NCBI RefSeq assembly: GCF_009765995.1
Contig: NZ_LMUI01000013.1
Location: 100,807-164,806, forward strand
DNA length: 64,000 bases
DNA from: Methylocapsa sp. S129
GTDB lineage: Bacteria; Pseudomonadota; Alphaproteobacteria; Rhizobiales; Beijerinckiaceae
Direction: 5' to 3'
In this document: positions 42,308-51,544 of the stretch, piece by piece
Position numbering within the stretch: the stretch's first letter is position 1
How the letters are laid out: every line of letters starts with the position of its first letter
Position numbers and translations under genes: made by a program
The notes under the pieces: generated by a model
What the model was told of the DNA's origin: nothing
What the model saw: only the letters and a program-made list of their open reading frames with translations
The model's database searches: none

Positions 42308-43147
42308 GTGACGCTGACGGGCAAGGCGCTCCGGATGATCGAACGCCATCTCGACCGCGACCTCACGCTCGGCGAGATCGCCAGGTCTTGCGGCGTGTCA
42401 AGCTATCACCTCGCCCATGCGTTTGGCGAAAGCGCCGGCGTTTCGGTGATGCAATATGTGCGCGCGCGGCGCCTGACGGCCGCCGCGCAGGCCCTGGCGA
42501 TGGGCGCCCCTGACATTCTCCATCTCGCGCTCGACGCCGGCTACGGCTCGCACGAGGCCTTTACGCGCGCCTTCCGCGCGCAATTCGGCTGCACGCCCGA
42601 AATGGTTCGGCGCAAGGCCAAAACGGAGGATCTGGCTATGATTGAAGCGATGAAAATCCCGGACGACGGCCGCGCCGAATTGGAAGCGCCTCGGATCGTG
42701 GCGGGCAAGCCGATGCTTGTCGTCGGATTGGCGGAACGCCATGCCTTCTCGGACCCGAAAGACATTCCCGGCCAATGGCAGAAATTCATGGCGCTCTATG
42801 GCGAGATTCCGGACAAGGCGAATCCGATCCCGATCGGCGTCAGCGCGAATATGGATGAAGACGGGAATTTCGAATATTTCTGCGCGGTGGAAGTCGCCAG
42901 ATTCTCGTCCGCGCCGCGCGGCCTGAAACAATTGCGCATTCCTGCGCAGACCTATGCTTTGTTCCATCATCGCGACCATGTCGCGAAGATCGGCGCGACC
43001 TATGCGGCGATCTGGAATCGATGGCTGCCGGATAACAATCGCGCCGTCGCCGACGGCCCTAGCATCGAGCGCCACCTCGAAACCTTCGATCCGCGCACGG
43101 GCCTTGGCGGCGTCGAGATTTGGATACCGATTAAGGATGCGGCGTGA
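42308..43147 (+). CDS. AraC-family regulator with GyrI-like ligand domain
   Basis: A 279-residue regulator. Residues 1-105 are two HTH motifs (LTLGEIARSCGVSSYHLAHAFGE, ILHLALDAGYGSHEAFTRAFRAQFGCTP). Residues 120-279 are a GyrI-like small-molecule-binding domain (YALFHHRDHVAKIGATYAAIWNRWLP). The HTH-first order with a GyrI-like C-terminus is the Rob/SoxS-related type that responds to lipophilic compounds. It starts at GTG 42308 with AGGAGG at 42297-42302. Its targets are unknown. Confidence 0.9.
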   Translation: MTLTGKALRMIERHLDRDLTLGEIARSCGVSSYHLAHAFGESAGVSVMQYVRARRLTAAAQALAMGAPDILHLALDAGYGSHEAFTRAFRAQFGCTPEMVRRKAKTEDLAMIEAMKIPDDGRAELEAPRIVAGKPMLVVGLAERHAFSDPKDIPGQWQKFMALYGEIPDKANPIPIGVSANMDEDGNFEYFCAVEVARFSSAPRGLKQLRIPAQTYALFHHRDHVAKIGATYAAIWNRWLPDNNRAVADGPSIERHLETFDPRTGLGGVEIWIPIKDAA

Positions 43148-43154
43148 GGGGTCT

Positions 43155-43538
43155 TCAGAGAACACTCGCGATATCGGTTCTGGAAAAATCATCGCCGACG
43201 TAAAGCAGGCGACAAGCATGTTCCTTCGCCGCCTCATAAGCAAAGCAATCGCCGAAGTTGAGGGCGGCCGGGTTCACGCCTTTACCCCATCGTCCATAAG
43301 CTTCGGCGACACGGCGCGCCGCCGCTGAGGTGACGCTTACGACCTCGAAGCCGAGCCCATCGATGACGCTGGCCATTTCCGTCCCGACGCCCCGACGCGC
43401 TGACACGATCAAGGCCTCGGCCATCGTGCCGGCGGAAATCAGGATTTGGTCCTCGGCTTCAAGCGCGGCGATGCAAGCCTCGGCTTCCGGTTCGTCGAGG
43501 ACGATCGCCATGAGCGCCGATGTATCGACGGCGATCAC
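43155..43538 (-). CDS. vapC: VapC-type PIN-domain toxin
   Basis: A 127-residue PIN toxin: MIAVDTSALMAIVLDEPEAE with the first acidic residues, SAGTMAEALIV with the conserved Glu near residue 42, and FGDCFAYEAAKEHACRLLYVGDDF with the third and fourth. This is the Rv-type VapC pattern (NFGDCFAYALA). It overlaps the antitoxin gene by four bases and would cleave RNA when unopposed. Confidence 0.92.
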   Translation of the reverse strand: MIAVDTSALMAIVLDEPEAEACIAALEAEDQILISAGTMAEALIVSARRGVGTEMASVIDGLGFEVVSVTSAAARRVAEAYGRWGKGVNPAALNFGDCFAYEAAKEHACRLLYVGDDFSRTDIASVL

Positions 43539-43813
43539 CCGGGCAGTCCGTCGTCGCCGTACAGGAAATCCTGACTTCGTGCAGCGCCTGGCCCAGCCTT
43601 CGCCTTGGCGCTGCCGGAACGTCGCGCCGCTTCGAGCAGCGCCCGACGGGATTTCCTATCCATCGCAGCCTTGACAGCGACCAGCCGCGCCGCCGGCTGG
43701 CCATGCCGGGTCAGCACGACCTCGTCGCCTGCCTCGGCGCGACGCACCAGGTCCGTCAATTGCCCCTTGGCCTCAGTGACGGATATGCGCACTTCATCTC
43801 CTCCGCCGGCCAT
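43535..43813 (-). CDS. Phd/YefM-type antitoxin
   Basis: A 92-residue antitoxin beginning MAGGGDEVRISVTEAKGQLTDLVRRAEAGDEVVLTRHGQPAARLV (residues 1-45), the Phd/VapB-like fold common beside PIN toxins. The basic helical tail ends SQDFLYGDDGLPG, the toxin-binding arm. ATG 43813 gives the normal length; the frame extends 38 codons upstream without family sequence, across the candidate promoter at 43833-43861. It is translationally coupled to vapC. Confidence 0.88.
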   Translation of the reverse strand: MAGGGDEVRISVTEAKGQLTDLVRRAEAGDEVVLTRHGQPAARLVAVKAAMDRKSRRALLEAARRSGSAKAKAGPGAARSQDFLYGDDGLPG

Positions 43814-43832
43814 GATGGCCTCAGCGAAGGTA

Positions 43833-43861
43833 ATATTAGACTGTCCAATAGTCCAAATCAA
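43833..43861 (-). promoter_or_regulatory. candidate sigma-70 promoter of the vapBC-like module
   Basis: On the minus strand TTGATT (43856-43861) is followed after exactly 17 bases by TAATAT (43833-43838), about 20 bases before the antitoxin ATG. The spacer repeats TGGAC twice, seven bases apart, a possible autorepressor contact. The hexamers are visible; activity is inferred. Confidence 0.5.
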
Positions 43862-43966
43862 CGGATGCTGTTGCAGAAGCCCCGCCGGCGCGCTCGCGCG
43901 CTTTCTTTGAGGGGTGCATTGAGCCACCGCCAGACAGTCCTTATCGAGGGAAAGCGAGGCGGCCGT

Positions 43967-44263
43967 TCAATTCATTATCGTCACCAGCGTCTTGATGACT
44001 TGGCCCTCGCGGACGAGCGCTATTCCCGCGCGCCCGGCCAGAGCGCGCCAAGACCCGGCCGAACTGGAGAACGTCCACAATTCGTCTCCCGGCTGCATCA
44101 GCGCCTTGAGCGCTTCCCATTTGGCGTTCTGAAAGCCGAAAGGCTTCACAAGCTCTTGACCACGGATGCCGACGCGATCGGATTCGTAAAGATCTTCGGG
44201 AAGCGTTGTATGTTCGGCTTCGATTTCCGAAATCGTTTTGCGCTCAATCAGATCGTCCGCCAT
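43967..44263 (-). CDS. hypothetical protein
   Basis: From ATG 44263 this is a 98-residue acidic protein: MADDLIERKTISEIEAEHTT at the start and a compact WEALKALMQPGDELWTFSS segment followed by RALAGRAGIALVREGQVIKTLVTI. The last part reads like paired beta strands. I know no family for it. An earlier Met at 44284 or 44320 is possible. It stands alone between a toxin module and sdaA. Confidence 0.6.
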   Translation of the reverse strand: MADDLIERKTISEIEAEHTTLPEDLYESDRVGIRGQELVKPFGFQNAKWEALKALMQPGDELWTFSSSAGSWRALAGRAGIALVREGQVIKTLVTIMN

Positions 44264-44329
44264 ATCGCACCCGCTTTTCTCCATCGCCCGCAACATCGGG
44301 ACGGCCGTCGCCGCCAACAACAGTCCGCC

Positions 44330-45700
44330 TCAGCATTCTATGAAATTCACCGCGAGCCCGCCGAGCGACGTCTCCTTATATTTCGACTGCATGTCGGCCC
44401 CAGTCTGGCGCATCGTGGCGATCACCTGGTCGAGTGAGACTTTATGGCTGCCGTCGCCATGCAAGGCGAGCGAGGCGGCGGTGATCGCCTTGACCGCGCC
44501 AAAAGCGTTGCGCTCGATGCAAGGGATCTGGACGAGGCCGCCGACAGGATCGCAGGTCATGCCCAGGTGATGCTCCATGCCGATCTCGGCGGCGTTTTCG
44601 ATCTGTTCGTTGGTCCCGCCCAACGCCGCGCAAAGGCCGGCGGCGGCCATCGAACAGGCGACGCCGACTTCGCCCTGGCAGCCGACTTCCGCGCCGGAAA
44701 TCGAAGCGTTCATCTTGAACAGAGCGCCGATCGCCGTGGCGGTAAGAATGAAGACGTTCATGCCCTCGCGCGTCGCCTCCAGGCAATGGTCGCGGTAATA
44801 GCGCAGCACGGAAGGGATCACCCCAGCCGCGCCATTGGTGGGCGCCGTCACGACGCGGCCGCCGGCGGCGTTTTCTTCATTGACCGCCATCGCATAGACG
44901 CTGACAAAATCCATGATCTCATGGGCGGCGCGCGCGTTCTGTGTCGCATTGGCGCGCAGGCGGTCGTAGATCGCCTTGGCGCGGCGCTTGACCTTGAGCC
45001 CGCCGGGCAATTGCCCGTCTACCGACAGGCCGCGATCGACGCAGGCGAGCATGGTCGCAATGACGAGATCGATATGCGCGGCGACTTCGGCCGGCGGGCG
45101 CAAAGCCGCCTCATTGGTGCGCATCAGATGGGCGATCGACAGGCCGCCCTCGCGCCCGCGCGCCAGAAGGTCGACAGAGGAGCGGAACGGATAGGGCCAG
45201 ACGACGGCGCCCTCGCCCGTCGGCTCCGCCTCGTCCTCGCGAATGATGAAGCCGCCGCCGACCGAGCACCAGGCTTCGTCGAGCAGGACATCGCCCCGCG
45301 CATCCCTGGCGCAAAAGCGCAGGGTGTTGGGATGGCGCTTGGGGAGGCTGACAAAATCGAAAACAATGTCGGCTTCCGGATCGAAAGCGATCTCCCTGGC
45401 GCCGGCGAGCGCCAATGTCTTTTGCGTTTTCACGCGCGCCACGATCGCCTCGACATTGTCGGGGTCGATCGTGGCGGGCGCTTCGCCCGACAGGCCGAGG
45501 ATCACCGCCTTGTCGACCGCATGGCCTTTGCCGGTGAAGGCGAGCGAGCCATAGAGCGTGACCGTTACCGAGGCGACGCGCGCGATCGCGCCGCGCTCGG
45601 CGAGGCCCTCAGCGAAAGCCGACGCCGCTTTCATCGGCCCGACGGTATGGGAGGATGAGGGGCCGATGCCGATCTTGAACAATTCGAAGACGCTGATCAT
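44330..45700 (-). CDS. sdaA: L-serine ammonia-lyase (iron-sulfur type)
   Basis: Converts L-serine to pyruvate and ammonium with a catalytic 4Fe-4S cluster. It has 456 residues in one chain: a beta domain first ([22 protein letters not shown], residues 5-26), then the alpha catalytic domain. Cluster cysteines lie in [16 protein letters not shown] and [20 protein letters not shown], with the conserved [20 protein letters not shown] before them. Length and order match SdaA. A family B palindrome lies upstream of the start, so transcription probably begins between it and the gene. Confidence 0.96.
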   Translation of the reverse strand: MISVFELFKIGIGPSSSHTVGPMKAASAFAEGLAERGAIARVASVTVTLYGSLAFTGKGHAVDKAVILGLSGEAPATIDPDNVEAIVARVKTQKTLALAGAREIAFDPEADIVFDFVSLPKRHPNTLRFCARDARGDVLLDEAWCSVGGGFIIREDEAEPTGEGAVVWPYPFRSSVDLLARGREGGLSIAHLMRTNEAALRPPAEVAAHIDLVIATMLACVDRGLSVDGQLPGGLKVKRRAKAIYDRLRANATQNARAAHEIMDFVSVYAMAVNEENAAGGRVVTAPTNGAAGVIPSVLRYYRDHCLEATREGMNVFILTATAIGALFKMNASISGAEVGCQGEVGVACSMAAAGLCAALGGTNEQIENAAEIGMEHHLGMTCDPVGGLVQIPCIERNAFGAVKAITAASLALHGDGSHKVSLDQVIATMRQTGADMQSKYKETSLGGLAVNFIEC

Positions 45701-45741
45701 CGTCGGCTCCTGGATCGGCTGAACATGGGGCCGGCGCTTAG

Positions 45742-45854
45742 CCCGTCATGGCCGGACTTGTTCCGGCCATCCACGCCGTGACGCAGAGAATAACATCAGA
45801 GGCTTGCCGCAGTGGCGCCGCGTGGATGGCCGGAACAAGTCCGGCCATGACGGG
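45742..45854. repeat. long inverted repeat, family B, copy 1
   Basis: Arms 45742-45776 and 45820-45854 are perfectly complementary over 35 bases. Each contains an inner hairpin GGCCGGACTTGTTCCGGCC. The second copy is at 54622-54732. This one lies between the 5' end of sdaA and the 3' end of the SoxG gene. Confidence 0.93.
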
Positions 45855-45869
45855 AGGAGTCGCCCACCC

Positions 45870-46430
45870 TCAGCACAAATCCTGATCGCTGGCCGCTTGC
45901 GCGAGGATGGCCACGACATAGGGGCCGAACGAGCGCGAAAATTCGACGCGGAAAAGATCAGGCGCACGGCGCCACAACACGATCTCCGCCTTGGTCAGCA
46001 AGGTGCGCGCGACCATGCCGACTGGAAAGGCTGATATATCGAGATCAAGCATCACGCCCGCGTTGAGGAGGCGCGCCGCGCCCGGCCCGCTGACCTCCAA
46101 CGCGCCCTGGCGATGCGAGACATCGATAAGACCGTGAGGAACCGACGCCAACGCCGCCTCCAGAGCCGCGCCAAGCGCGAGCTCTGAATCCTCGGCGATC
46201 AGCAGCCATTCGTCCGGGCCCATCCAAAGCGCCGACCGTGCGCCCACGGTCTGGCTGCGCAGCGGCTCCAAGGGCGGCGCCGCGCCGAAGGCCGGGCCAA
46301 CGCTTGCGGCGACTTCGCGCCCGCCGCGCAAGATGAAGCGCGTCGCCGGCGGACAGGGGGCGACCATCGCCGCGCTATTGCGCGGCATGGCGAGGCCATC
46401 GAGGATGGATCGGCGAACAGCTTCAGGCAT
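45870..46430 (-). CDS. soxG: sarcosine oxidase gamma subunit-like protein
   Basis: A 186-residue protein of the SoxG family, related to the folate-binding T-protein fold: RFILRGGREVAASVGPAFG, GPDEWLLIAED, then LIDVSHRQGALEVSGPGAARLLNAG and DLFRVEFSRSFGPYVVAIL. The gamma subunit stabilises the heterotetrameric sarcosine oxidase. ATG 46430 overlaps the end of soxA by eight bases, showing coupling. SoxB and SoxD genes are not next to it, which is unusual. Confidence 0.88.
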   Translation of the reverse strand: MPEAVRRSILDGLAMPRNSAAMVAPCPPATRFILRGGREVAASVGPAFGAAPPLEPLRSQTVGARSALWMGPDEWLLIAEDSELALGAALEAALASVPHGLIDVSHRQGALEVSGPGAARLLNAGVMLDLDISAFPVGMVARTLLTKAEIVLWRRAPDLFRVEFSRSFGPYVVAILAQAASDQDLC

Positions 46431-49413
46431 CGAGGCGCTTGCCTTCCTTATCGTAGAAAATCGGCTCGACGATGCGCACCAGCGCCGTTCCCTGCATCGT
46501 CGTGACGTAAGCCGTCCCGCCGATCCGGCTACGGCCTCCGGCGACCAACGCCATTGCGAAAGTGCGCCCCAGCGTCGGGCTGAAATAGGAGGAGGTGACA
46601 TGGCCGAGCGCCGATGTGCCGATCGCCGGAGCGATTGCGTCGACGACCTGCGCGCCTTCGTCGAGCTTGAACTGGGAATCGTCGGGAAGCAGGCCGACCA
46701 ATTGCTTGCGTCCTTCGCGCGCGAGGTCGGGCATGGCGAGCGAACGCTTGCCGACAAAGTCGGGTTTGCTTTGCGCGATCATCTTGCCGAGTCCGAGATC
46801 GTCGGGCGTCACAGTGCCGTCGGTCTCCTGGCCGACGACGATGAAGCCTTTCTCGGCGCGCAGGATCAGCAGCACATCGAGGCCATAAACAACGCAATCG
46901 ACTTTGCGCCCTTCGGCCCAGATCGCCTCCCAGATCGCGCGTCCATAATCGGCGGGCACATTGACCTCGAAGCCAAGTTCGCCGGTGAAACTGACGCGCG
47001 CCAGGCGCGTTGGAACGCCGCAAATATGGCCCTCGCGCATGCTCAAATGCGGCATTGCGGCGGCGGATATGTCGATGCCCTCGACCAAAGGCTCCAGCAT
47101 CTGGCGCGCGCGCGGCCCATTGATGGCGATCGTCGCCCATTGTTCTGTGGTCGAGGTGAACCAGACTTTCAGATCCGGCCATTCCGTCTGAGCGAAATCC
47201 TCCATCAGTGTGATCACGTGGGCGGCGCCGACGCTGGTCGTAGTGACGTGAAAGCGATCTTGCGCGAGGCGCGCGATGACGCCGTCGTCCATCACATAGC
47301 CCGCCTCGTTCAGCATCAATCCATAGCGGCAACGCCCGACGCCGAGCTTGGCGAACGCATTGATGTAAAGCCGGTTGAGGAATTCGGCGGCGTCCGGGCC
47401 GACGACCTCGATCTTGCCGAGCGTCGAGGCGTCCATCATGCCGGCGCGCTCGCGGGTGCCGAGGCACTCGCGCGCGACCGCGGCCTTCACATCCTCGCCG
47501 GGCCGTTTGAAATAGGAGGCGCGCTTCCACAGGCCCGCTTCCTCGAAAGTCGCGCCATTTTCCGCGGCCCAGGCATGCAGCGGCGTCTGCCGCACGGGAT
47601 CGAAGAGTTCGCGACGCGACATGCCGGCGATCGAGGCGAAAGTCACCGGCGTATAAGGCAGGCGAAACGTCGTCAGTCCGACCTGCGGGATGGTCTTGCC
47701 GAGCGCCTGCGAAGCAATGGCGAGCGCGTTCATATTCGACGTCTTGCCCTGATCGGTCGCCATGCCGGTCGTCGTATAGCGCTTGATATGTTCGATCGAA
47801 CGCATGCCCTCGCGCGTCGCCAGCGTCACATCGCGCGCGGTGACGTCGTTCTGGAAATCGACGAAGGCCTTCGACTTCTGTGGATCGCCATGCGGGGGCG
47901 AAAGCCCGAGGAAGCCGCCATGCGCAGCAGGCGCGCCTTCGACGCTGACGGGCGCCGGCGCGGCAGCGCTGACTGCCGCGGCCCCGGCGGCCGCGCCGTC
48001 GGCGAGCGCCTCGGACAGCGCGAAGGCGCCCCGGCAGGCGCCGGCCGAACGCTCGGCCTGAGCGGAAACATCGGGAACGAAGGCTTGCAGCGTCTCGTCG
48101 AAGGCGAGCTTGCCGCGCGATTGCGAGAATAAATGGACGCTCGGCGTCCAGCCGCCGCTCATTGCGATGAGGTCGCAGGCGATCGCTTCGCCGCGCCCCG
48201 CCGACCCATCCGCCCAGCGTTTGGCGACCAGGGCGTGCGAAACGCGTAAATGCCCGCGCGTCCCGACGATCGCCGCGCCTGTCTCGACGCGCAGACCAGC
48301 TTTGCGCGCGGCCTCCGGCCATTCGCCTTCCGCGTTGGGGCGCAGGTCGGCGATGAGAGCGATGGCGACGCCCGCTTGCGCCAGCTCCAGCGCCGCGCGA
48401 TAGGCCGAATCATGCGCGGTCGCGATGACCGCGCGCGCGCCCGGCGTGACGCCGTAGCGCGCAAGGAACCCGCGCGCCGCATCGGCCAGCATGATGCCCG
48501 GCCTGTCATTGTCAGGAAAGACGAGCGGGCGCTCATGCGCGCCGGCCGCCAGCACCACGCGCTTGGCGCGTACACGCCAAAGCCGTTCGCGCGGCAGTTT
48601 TGGATCGGGCGACGCGAGATGATCGCTGACGCGCTCCAGGCCGGCGAGGAAATTCTGCGCGTAATAACCGAAGATCTGCGTGCGCGGCAGCAGCGTGACA
48701 TGGGGCGCCGCCGCAAGTTCGGCGAGCGTCGCCGCAAGCCAATCGGCGGCGGGCTTGCCGTCGATGCGGGCGGCGCTTTCGGCGAGCAAGGATCCGCCAA
48801 GTTCAGCCTGCTCGTCGAACAGCATCACCCGGGCGCCGCCGCGCGCGGCGGCAAGGGCGGCGGCCAGACCCGCGGGGCCCGCGCCGACGATCGCGACGTC
48901 GCAATGGGCGTAGAGATTGGCGTAATGGTCGGCGTCGCGCGCTTTCGGCGCACGCCCCAGACCGGCGGCGCGGCGGATCAGCGGCTCATAGAGGCTTTCC
49001 CAGGCGCCCTTCGGATGCATGAAGGTCTTGTAATAAAAGCCGGCGGGAATGAACGACGAGAACAGGCCATTGACCGCCTGGAAATCGAGGCTCAGCGAAG
49101 GCCAATTGTTCTGGCTGACCGCCGTGAGCCCTTCATAGAGCTCGACCTGCGTGGCGCGCAGATTGGGCGTGAAGCGGCTCTCCTGCGATCCGACGCCAAC
49201 CAGCGCGTTGGGCTCTTCCGAGCCCATGGTGAGAAGCCCGCGCGGCCGGTGATATTTGAACGACCGCCCCATCAGATGGACGCCATTGGCGAGCAAGGCG
49301 GAAGCCAGCGTGTCGCCGGCGAAACCGGTGAATTTCTTGCCGTCGAAGGTGAAGCCGATCGGCTTGGCGCGGTCGATGCGGCCGCCGGACTGAACGCGAT
49401 TGTCGCCCGTCAT
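46423..49413 (-). CDS. soxA: sarcosine oxidase alpha subunit-like protein
   Basis: A 996-residue subunit. Residues 15-90 are the ferredoxin-like domain (FTFDGKKFTGFAGDTLASALLANG). DVAIVGAGPAGLAAALAAARGG near residue 175 is an NAD-binding Rossmann fold, and a second part follows in VVLAAGAHERPLVFPDNDRPG. From about residue 600 it is a folate-binding aminomethyltransferase domain (GMMDASTLGKIEVVGPDAAEFLNRLY, GTAYVTTM near the end). In complete enzymes SoxA binds NAD and tetrahydrofolate and takes the formaldehyde produced from sarcosine at SoxB. Without SoxB and SoxD alongside, the actual substrate is uncertain; a distant soxBD locus or a different demethylase partner is possible. Confidence 0.92.
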   Translation of the reverse strand: MTGDNRVQSGGRIDRAKPIGFTFDGKKFTGFAGDTLASALLANGVHLMGRSFKYHRPRGLLTMGSEEPNALVGVGSQESRFTPNLRATQVELYEGLTAVSQNNWPSLSLDFQAVNGLFSSFIPAGFYYKTFMHPKGAWESLYEPLIRRAAGLGRAPKARDADHYANLYAHCDVAIVGAGPAGLAAALAAARGGARVMLFDEQAELGGSLLAESAARIDGKPAADWLAATLAELAAAPHVTLLPRTQIFGYYAQNFLAGLERVSDHLASPDPKLPRERLWRVRAKRVVLAAGAHERPLVFPDNDRPGIMLADAARGFLARYGVTPGARAVIATAHDSAYRAALELAQAGVAIALIADLRPNAEGEWPEAARKAGLRVETGAAIVGTRGHLRVSHALVAKRWADGSAGRGEAIACDLIAMSGGWTPSVHLFSQSRGKLAFDETLQAFVPDVSAQAERSAGACRGAFALSEALADGAAAGAAAVSAAAPAPVSVEGAPAAHGGFLGLSPPHGDPQKSKAFVDFQNDVTARDVTLATREGMRSIEHIKRYTTTGMATDQGKTSNMNALAIASQALGKTIPQVGLTTFRLPYTPVTFASIAGMSRRELFDPVRQTPLHAWAAENGATFEEAGLWKRASYFKRPGEDVKAAVARECLGTRERAGMMDASTLGKIEVVGPDAAEFLNRLYINAFAKLGVGRCRYGLMLNEAGYVMDDGVIARLAQDRFHVTTTSVGAAHVITLMEDFAQTEWPDLKVWFTSTTEQWATIAINGPRARQMLEPLVEGIDISAAAMPHLSMREGHICGVPTRLARVSFTGELGFEVNVPADYGRAIWEAIWAEGRKVDCVVYGLDVLLILRAEKGFIVVGQETDGTVTPDDLGLGKMIAQSKPDFVGKRSLAMPDLAREGRKQLVGLLPDDSQFKLDEGAQVVDAIAPAIGTSALGHVTSSYFSPTLGRTFAMALVAGGRSRIGGTAYVTTMQGTALVRIVEPIFYDKEGKRLDA

Positions 49414-49689
49414 CGGGTCGCCCCGGCCTGAAGCACGCTGTTGGTCGCGCCATAAGTCGCCTCAGCCAATCTCATCGCCTCCGTCATCCCCGGCTTGCCA
49501 TCCCGAGACAACCTAAAGGGAAGTCGGGCAAAGAGGAAACCGGTTTTCCGCCGCGCCGCGCGACAAAATAAGATGACGGCGCGCCAAAACGCGCCGAATG
49601 GCGGCGCTCGCCCCTGGCGCAAGCTTGCAAATGGGCGCCCTGGCCCATAGTTAGAGGTGATGTGAGGCTTTCCGCCACGGAGCTGGCCC

Positions 49690-50247
49690 TTGTTCATTCA
49701 AACCGAAGTGACGCCGAACCCCGCCACGCTCAAGTTTCTTCCCGGCCGTCCGGTGATGGACGAGGGCACTTTCGAGGCGCGCGATCTGGGCGAGGCCGAG
49801 CATTCGCCGCTCGCCAAGGCGCTGATGCAATTGCCGGGGGTCAGCGGCGTGTTTTTCGCGCCCGATTTCATCTCGGTCACCAAGAATACCGGCGAATGGC
49901 AGCATTTGCGTCCGGCCATTCTGGGCGTCGTCACCGAATTCTATCTGTCGGGCGCGCCGCTGATCGAGGGCGAGGCGGCGCCCACGGCAGATTCGGGCGA
50001 GTTCTTCGCGGCCGGCGATTCCGAAATTGTCGAGACGATCAAGGAATTGATCGAAACGCGCGTCCGCCCCGCAGTGGCGGGCGACGGCGGCGACATCACT
50101 TTCAAGGGTTTTCGCGACGGCATCGTCTATCTCGCGATGAAGGGGGCCTGCTCGGGCTGCCCGTCCTCGACCGCCACGCTGAAACACGGCATCGAGAACC
50201 TGTTCAAACATTTCCTGCCCGAAGTGCAGGGCGTCGAGCAGATCTGA
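49690..50247 (+). CDS. NifU/Nfu-type iron-sulfur carrier protein
   Basis: A 185-residue Fe-S carrier. The Nfu N-terminal domain opens FIQTEVTPNPATLKFLPGRPV and includes GVFFAPDFISVTK. The C-terminal NifU domain has RPAVAGDGGDITFKGF and the cluster-binding CSGC in MKGACSGCPSSTATLKHGIE. It transfers 4Fe-4S clusters to enzymes. The start is TTG 49690 with CGGAGC upstream. It may serve the several Fe-S enzymes in this window (NirA, SdaA, RlmN), but that is general inference. Confidence 0.93.
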   Translation: MFIQTEVTPNPATLKFLPGRPVMDEGTFEARDLGEAEHSPLAKALMQLPGVSGVFFAPDFISVTKNTGEWQHLRPAILGVVTEFYLSGAPLIEGEAAPTADSGEFFAAGDSEIVETIKELIETRVRPAVAGDGGDITFKGFRDGIVYLAMKGACSGCPSSTATLKHGIENLFKHFLPEVQGVEQI

Positions 50248-50274
50248 CGCCGCGCGCGTCTTGATCAATGAGGC

Positions 50275-51093
50275 TTAGTCGGCGCCAAGCGGCGATCGTA
50301 GAAACGATCGCACCAGCGGGTTGACGATATCGGGCCGGGTGAGCGGCGCCATATGGCCGCCTTCGGCGATCTCCCGATAGGTCCACATCGGGCAATTCTG
50401 ACGCAGCAAGGCCGTGATTTCGCGGATGGGCGTCACCGTATTGGGATCGCTGACGACGAGCGTGGCGCGCGGCAGCAGGCGCGCCCATTGCGCCAACGGC
50501 GTAACTTCGTCCATCACGGCGTCCCATTCGAAATAATTTGGCTTGAGCGCGTCGGCGAAGGCGCTGCGCCGTTCGGGCGGCATATTGCGCCATGAGCCAG
50601 CGCCGCCCCAATAATCGGCGAATTGCTCGGCCGCGACCGACCATTCGCCAAGCGCTCCGAATTTCTTGATGCAATCGCGCAAGTCCATCGCCTCGGCGAA
50701 GGCGTCCGCTTGGCCCGCTTGCCTGAGGAGATAAAACGGATTGGCCTCCAGGAGCACGAGCTTGGCGACCCGGCCAGCCAGCCGCGCGGCCAGTTTCATC
50801 GCGACCGACCCGCCGAAGGAATGGCCGACGAGGCAGATATTGTCCGCATTCGCTGGCAATGCGGCTTCTGCGAGACGCGCCTGATCGTCGAGGGATTGCC
50901 GCGTCTCATTCGGCCAGGGCGGAGTCTTGCCGTAGCCAAACAGGTTCACCGCGCGGACATGATGGTCGGCTTTCAGATCGTCCATCAGATGGCGCCATTG
51001 GCGCGCGCCCGACACGCTCGAATGCAAAAGCATGACGAGCGGACCGGCTCCGGCTTCGAGAAAGTCAACCGCGATCGACGACGATCCGCTCAT
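50275..51093 (-). CDS. alpha/beta hydrolase
   Basis: A 272-residue hydrolase. The oxyanion strand LVMLLHSSVSGARQW lies near residues 17-31 (HS instead of the usual HG). The nucleophile elbow is GHSFGG near residue 90, and the catalytic His is in GGHMAPLTRPDIV near the C-terminus; the Asp is probably in VVSDPNTVTP. A lid region (residues 125-190) is rich in aromatic residues. It is cytosolic and the substrate is unknown. ATG 51093 begins the fold; a longer upstream frame is basic and not family-like. Confidence 0.9.
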   Translation of the reverse strand: MSGSSSIAVDFLEAGAGPLVMLLHSSVSGARQWRHLMDDLKADHHVRAVNLFGYGKTPPWPNETRQSLDDQARLAEAALPANADNICLVGHSFGGSVAMKLAARLAGRVAKLVLLEANPFYLLRQAGQADAFAEAMDLRDCIKKFGALGEWSVAAEQFADYWGGAGSWRNMPPERRSAFADALKPNYFEWDAVMDEVTPLAQWARLLPRATLVVSDPNTVTPIREITALLRQNCPMWTYREIAEGGHMAPLTRPDIVNPLVRSFLRSPLGAD

Positions 51094-51130
51094 CGGCCGG
51101 CGCGCCGAAGGCCTGTCGAGAGGCGCGCGA

Positions 51131-51472
51131 TCATGCCTCCGCCTCCGGCCATTCATCATTCGACTGGGCGTGAAGCGGTTCAGCCGGACGGACTTCGCCC
51201 GCGACGTTCTGCTTTGCGCGCTGGGCTGAGACAAGCAGCGCCGCGCGATCCGCATTGCCGGGATCGGCCATCAGTTTTTCGAAGGATGACGGCTCGGGCA
51301 AGGCCTGGCCGGCCCGCTCCATCTCCTCAATGGCGGAGGCGAGATGGTCGCCCAGCGCATGGCGGAGTTTGTCGAAGCTCCTCGCGGCTGAGAACAGCCC
51401 AGGAAAGTCGGGCAATTGCGCCGAGAGGCCGCGGTCCGGGCTCACCTGAACAAGAGCGATATATCGGCGCAT
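51131..51472 (-). CDS. HicB-like antitoxin, no HicA partner seen
   Basis: A 113-residue protein whose first 60 residues have the HicB partial RNase-H fold: RYIALVQVSPDRGLSAQLPDFPGLFSAARSFDKLRHALGDHLASAIEEME. The C-terminal half is a helical, low-complexity tail with no clear HTH or RHH DNA-binding domain. HicB normally blocks the HicA RNase. No hicA-sized ORF with the GSHH motif adjoins it, so it is an orphan or a HicB-fold regulator. It is 37 bases upstream of the hydrolase gene in the same direction. Confidence 0.8.
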   Translation of the reverse strand: MRRYIALVQVSPDRGLSAQLPDFPGLFSAARSFDKLRHALGDHLASAIEEMERAGQALPEPSSFEKLMADPGNADRAALLVSAQRAKQNVAGEVRPAEPLHAQSNDEWPEAEA

Positions 51473-51544
51473 AACGATCGTCTCCGCGGCGCTGAGGCTT
51501 CAGTTTGGCGCCCGGCGGAGAATGCTCGAATCGGACGCGGCGGT

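Noticed and set aside
49410-49697. 95-codon frame ending in a four-base overlap with the soxA start
   Set aside because: The overlap is suggestive of coupling, but the sequence is not SoxD or any known subunit, and most of it looks like non-coding GC-rich DNA. The last 25 codons could be debris of an upstream gene.
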